NCBI GenBank assembly: GCA_016207985.1
Contig: JACQYX010000383.1
Coordinates: 1 to 8,335, forward strand
From: Ignavibacteriales bacterium
GTDB taxonomy: Bacteria > Bacteroidota > Ignavibacteria > UBA10030 > SZUA-254
Direction of reading: 5' to 3'
DNA length: 8,335 nt
A program made the translations under genes and the position numbers. Shown here piece by piece: positions 6,159 through 8,335 of this stretch. Under the pieces are notes generated by a model. The model searched no databases. It worked only from the letters and a program-made list of their open reading frames with translations, and was not told the origin of the DNA. The first letter of the stretch is position 1. Each line of letters opens with the position of its first letter.

Positions 6159-6666
6159 AAATAAATCTCTCAAAGCATTTCACAACAAACTCAAGTGTAT
6201 CCGCATGGTGGTAATGGATGTGGACGGCGTTCTCACCGACGGCTCGATCATCTACAGCTCTGATGGTCTGGAGTTCAAGCGGTTCCATGTTCACGATGGA
6301 TATGGAATTTTTAGAGCACGAGAGAAAGGATTGCATTTCTCGATTATTTCAGGGCGTACTTCGAAAGTGACCACGATTCGTGCCAAGCGGCTCGATATAG
6401 CAGATGTCTATCAAGGTGACGCTGATAAAGTCTCAATCTTTCAGAAGATTAAAATGAAATATAAACTTGATTTCGATGAAGTTTGTTTTATCGGTGATGA
6501 TGAGTTTGATCTTCCATTGCTGAGGAAAGTTGGATTCAGTGCGGCACCGGCAGATGCAGTAAAGCGTGTCCGCGATGAAGTTGATTATGTCACTAAAGCA
6601 GAAGGCGGTCGTGGTGCGGTACGTGAGGTGATTGACTTAATCTTGAAAGCGAAAAAACTGTTATGA
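6148..6666 (+). CDS. kdsC: KDO-8-phosphate phosphatase (HAD superfamily, C0 cap-less type)
   Basis: This enzyme hydrolyses KDO-8-phosphate to KDO and phosphate in the cytoplasm. The 172-residue protein has the four HAD motifs: DVDGVLTDG with nucleophile Asp24 and acid/base Asp26, ISGR (67-70), Lys94 in GDADKV, and GDDEFD (116-121). The conserved GGRGAVREV tail, a KdsC hallmark, is also present. No cap domain is inserted, as expected for this tetrameric family. The start is a TTG at 6148, eleven bases inside the end of kdsA and preceded by GAAAGAAAAA. The next start, ATG at 6205 (Met20), would begin only four residues before the nucleophile and lose the strand leading to it, so TTG is preferred. 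The gene ends with an ATGA overlap into kdsD. Confidence 0.95.
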   Translation: MISRNKSLKAFHNKLKCIRMVVMDVDGVLTDGSIIYSSDGLEFKRFHVHDGYGIFRAREKGLHFSIISGRTSKVTTIRAKRLDIADVYQGDADKVSIFQKIKMKYKLDFDEVCFIGDDEFDLPLLRKVGFSAAPADAVKRVRDEVDYVTKAEGGRGAVREVIDLILKAKKLL

Positions 6667-7649
6667 AAGATAAAAATACGATTATTGAAAAAGGTAAAAA
6701 CGTCATCCGCATCGAGGCAGATGCTGTTGCAGCACTCGAAGAGCGGATAGATGATAACTTCGCTAAAGCTGTTGAGATGATATGTGCTTCTAAAGGGCGA
6801 CTGGTTATTGCAGGGATGGGAAAATCGGGAATAGTTGGTCGGAAGATTGTCGCAACTCTCAACTCAACAGGCACACCCGCGATGTTCCTTCATCCATCCG
6901 ATGCTGTACATGGCGATTTTGGCATGGTGCGGAAGGAAGATGTTGTTGTATGTATTTCGAAAAGCGGCGATACCCCTGAGCTTAATCAGCTTCTTCCACT
7001 TTTTAAACGCATCGGTGTGCCATTAATATCGATGGTCGGAAATACAAATTCAAAGTTGGCTCAAGAATCGGATATCGTCCTCGATATCAGTGTGAAAGAA
7101 GAAGCGTGTCCATATGATCTCGCTCCGACCTCTTCCACAACAGCAGCGATCGTTATGGGTGATGCCCTCGCGATGGCGCTAATTGATAAACGTAATTTTA
7201 CTATTGAAGATTTTGCATTCTACCATCCGGGCGGTATGCTCGGTAAACGACTTCTTCTGAAGATTGAAGAGATGATGGTATCCGGTAATGCAGTCCCGAA
7301 GGTGAATCAGAGCGTGCCGATACGTGATGCAATTTTAGAAATGACATCGAAGCGACTCGGGGCTACGTGTGTGATTGATGATGGTGGCAAGCTCGTCGGG
7401 ATTATTACCGATGGTGATTTACGCCGGTTGCTCCAAAAGACAACCGACCTGACACATCTTACGGCAGAGATGATGATGACTCGGCATCCTAAAACGATAT
7501 TAAAAGATTTGTTAGCCGCCGTGGCACTTCAGGAAATGGAAGCTCACAAAATTACACAGCTCGTTGTGGTAGACGATGATCATCATCCTATCGGCATGAT
7601 TCACCTGCACGAATTAGTGGAAGCTGGACTCGGCTCAGAAAACCAGTAA
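6663..7649 (+). CDS. kdsD: D-arabinose-5-phosphate isomerase (SIS domain plus two CBS domains)
   Basis: This enzyme interconverts D-ribulose-5-phosphate and D-arabinose-5-phosphate, supplying the substrate of KdsA. At 328 residues it has the full-length KdsD layout. The SIS domain (~35-180) carries GMGKSGIVGRKI (51-62), HGDFGMV, SKSGDTPEL (99-107) and ACPYDLAPTSSTTA. Two CBS domains follow (~205-265 and ~270-325). The E. coli catalytic residues Lys59, Glu111, Glu152 and His193 correspond to Lys54, Glu106, Glu147 and His188 at a constant offset of five, so activity is very likely. The CBS pair may sense a nucleotide or a pathway product such as CMP-KDO; that is inference. The start overlaps the kdsC stop (ATGA, 6663-6666). 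A third in-line KDO gene removes doubt from the neighbouring calls. Confidence 0.97.
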   Translation: MKDKNTIIEKGKNVIRIEADAVAALEERIDDNFAKAVEMICASKGRLVIAGMGKSGIVGRKIVATLNSTGTPAMFLHPSDAVHGDFGMVRKEDVVVCISKSGDTPELNQLLPLFKRIGVPLISMVGNTNSKLAQESDIVLDISVKEEACPYDLAPTSSTTAAIVMGDALAMALIDKRNFTIEDFAFYHPGGMLGKRLLLKIEEMMVSGNAVPKVNQSVPIRDAILEMTSKRLGATCVIDDGGKLVGIITDGDLRRLLQKTTDLTHLTAEMMMTRHPKTILKDLLAAVALQEMEAHKITQLVVVDDDHHPIGMIHLHELVEAGLGSENQ

Positions 7650-7652
7650 TCG

Positions 7653-8246
7653 ATGCAAGAGTTAAAAGTTAAAAATCGACAAGCTCCTTCGCTCAACTTT
7701 TCGACAATGATTTCACCAATAATTGCACTCTTTACTTCATTCGCTTTGTTTCTCATCGGTTGTGAAAGCAAAGTCAAACCACCCATTACACCGTTAGGAA
7801 TTCAACAAGAAGCTCCGACTCAGGAAAGCTGGAACACAACAATAAAATTCACCGATTCGGGGAAGGTTACCGGAATTCTACGTGCTGGATACATTGCTGT
7901 GTTTGCCGAGAAGAATATCACACGCCTCGATTCGAACATCACGGATGATTTCTACGACGAGAACGAGTATCATACTTCAATACTAACCGCGCGACGTGGT
8001 GTCGTAAACGATATAACACATGATTTCGAAGCTCATGATGATGTTGTCGTTGTTTCGGATAGTGGAAGTACACTGCAAACACAAGAGCTTTACTGGACTA
8101 ATGCAACGCAGAAGATTCATACTCCAGCATATGTAGAGATTACCTCACCGACCGAACAAATTCAGGGGCACGGTTTTGAATCCGATAAAAGCTTAAAACA
8201 TTATGTGATCTCCAAAGTCACCGGTAAGGCGAAAACGAATAAATAA
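7653..8246 (+). CDS. lptC: LPS export protein LptC, lipoprotein form
   Basis: LptC forms part of the periplasmic bridge that receives LPS from the LptBFG transporter and passes it to LptA. This 197-residue protein matches the OstA/LptC beta-jellyroll pattern: LTARRGVVNDITHDFEAHDDVVVVS (shown by T110-ARRG and the DFEA..DVVVVS strand), then LQTQELYWTNATQKIH and EQIQGHGFESDKSL, all typical of Bacteroidota-type LptC. Instead of the single membrane helix of E. coli LptC, the N-terminus ends in a lipobox LIGC with Cys37, so it is probably lipidated. The start at 7653 gives a long but positively charged n-region; a start at Met19 (7707) would give a shorter signal lacking positive charge. It lies three bases after kdsD, in the usual kdsC-kdsD-lptC order of LPS loci. 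Confidence 0.9.
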   Translation: MQELKVKNRQAPSLNFSTMISPIIALFTSFALFLIGCESKVKPPITPLGIQQEAPTQESWNTTIKFTDSGKVTGILRAGYIAVFAEKNITRLDSNITDDFYDENEYHTSILTARRGVVNDITHDFEAHDDVVVVSDSGSTLQTQELYWTNATQKIHTPAYVEITSPTEQIQGHGFESDKSLKHYVISKVTGKAKTNK

Positions 8247-8249
8247 AAA

Positions 8250-8335
8250 ATGGAATTATATCATAACACCAATTTCAGGAAAGAACATCCTCAAGGATTT
8301 GAAGATACTAGATTCAAAAAGAAAAAGATTTTGAA
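8250..8335 (+). CDS. 5' end of a further operon ORF (partial), possibly the next LPS-transport gene
   Basis: An ATG three bases after the lptC stop opens a frame that runs to the window end (28 codons). It reads MELYHNTNFRKEHPQG and then a basic cluster, FKKKKIL. The basic cluster could be the n-region of a signal peptide whose hydrophobic core lies beyond the window, which would suit the periplasmic protein LptA/OstA that often follows lptC. Nothing in the visible residues identifies the family. Both other + frames hit stops in this stretch. There is no Shine-Dalgarno site, as for most genes in this operon. Confidence 0.5.
   Translation, partial: MELYHNTNFRKEHPQGFEDTRFKKKKIL

Overview
The window looks like a chromosomal segment of a Gram-negative, LPS-making bacterium that uses the type IX secretion system (T9SS), most likely from the Bacteroidota/Ignavibacteriota (Chlorobi-group) neighbourhood. 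The evidence is a large secreted protein ending in a type A T9SS sorting domain with the PNPFNPST signature, a lipoprotein-type LptC, a Cys-type (metal-dependent) KdsA, few Shine-Dalgarno sites, and candidate promoters of the TTTG / TAnnTTTG style. The phylum is an inference; no rRNA or other marker gene is present.

Left part (1-2861): the 3' portion of a large surface-protein gene whose start lies upstream of the window. It has four complete and one partial tandem ~107-residue Cna-B/SdrD-B-like beta-sandwich repeats, then a beta-rich stalk-like region, then the T9SS C-terminal domain.

Middle part (2862-3771): a compact type II toxin-antitoxin pair (RelB-like antitoxin, RelE/YafQ-like toxin, ATGA overlap). 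About 310 bases without an intact gene follow. This gap holds a short GC-rich repeat-like element (3470-3510), an orphan 3' tail of another T9SS sorting domain (3512-3610), a near-perfect 13-bp-stem hairpin (3624-3652) and a possible promoter (3709-3740). The area looks like a recombination or insertion scar.

Right part (3772-8335): a tightly packed + strand operon with junctions of -1, -11, -4, +3 and +3 nt. It starts with a DAACS-family Na+/acidic amino acid symporter carrying an unusual ~100-residue insertion between TM1 and TM2. kdsA, kdsC and kdsD follow, then lptC as a lipoprotein, then the 5' end of another ORF that may be the next LPS-transport gene. KdsD makes arabinose-5-P, KdsA condenses it with PEP to KDO-8-P, KdsC dephosphorylates this to KDO, and LptC belongs to the bridge that carries finished LPS to the outer membrane. 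The activating enzyme (kdsB) and transferase (waaA) are not in the window. The symporter is the odd member of the operon.

I see no phage, CRISPR, tRNA, rRNA or intact insertion sequence. The best candidates for something undescribed are the insertion domain of the symporter together with its coupling to KDO synthesis, and the orphan sorting-domain tail abutting a repeat and a toxin-antitoxin module.
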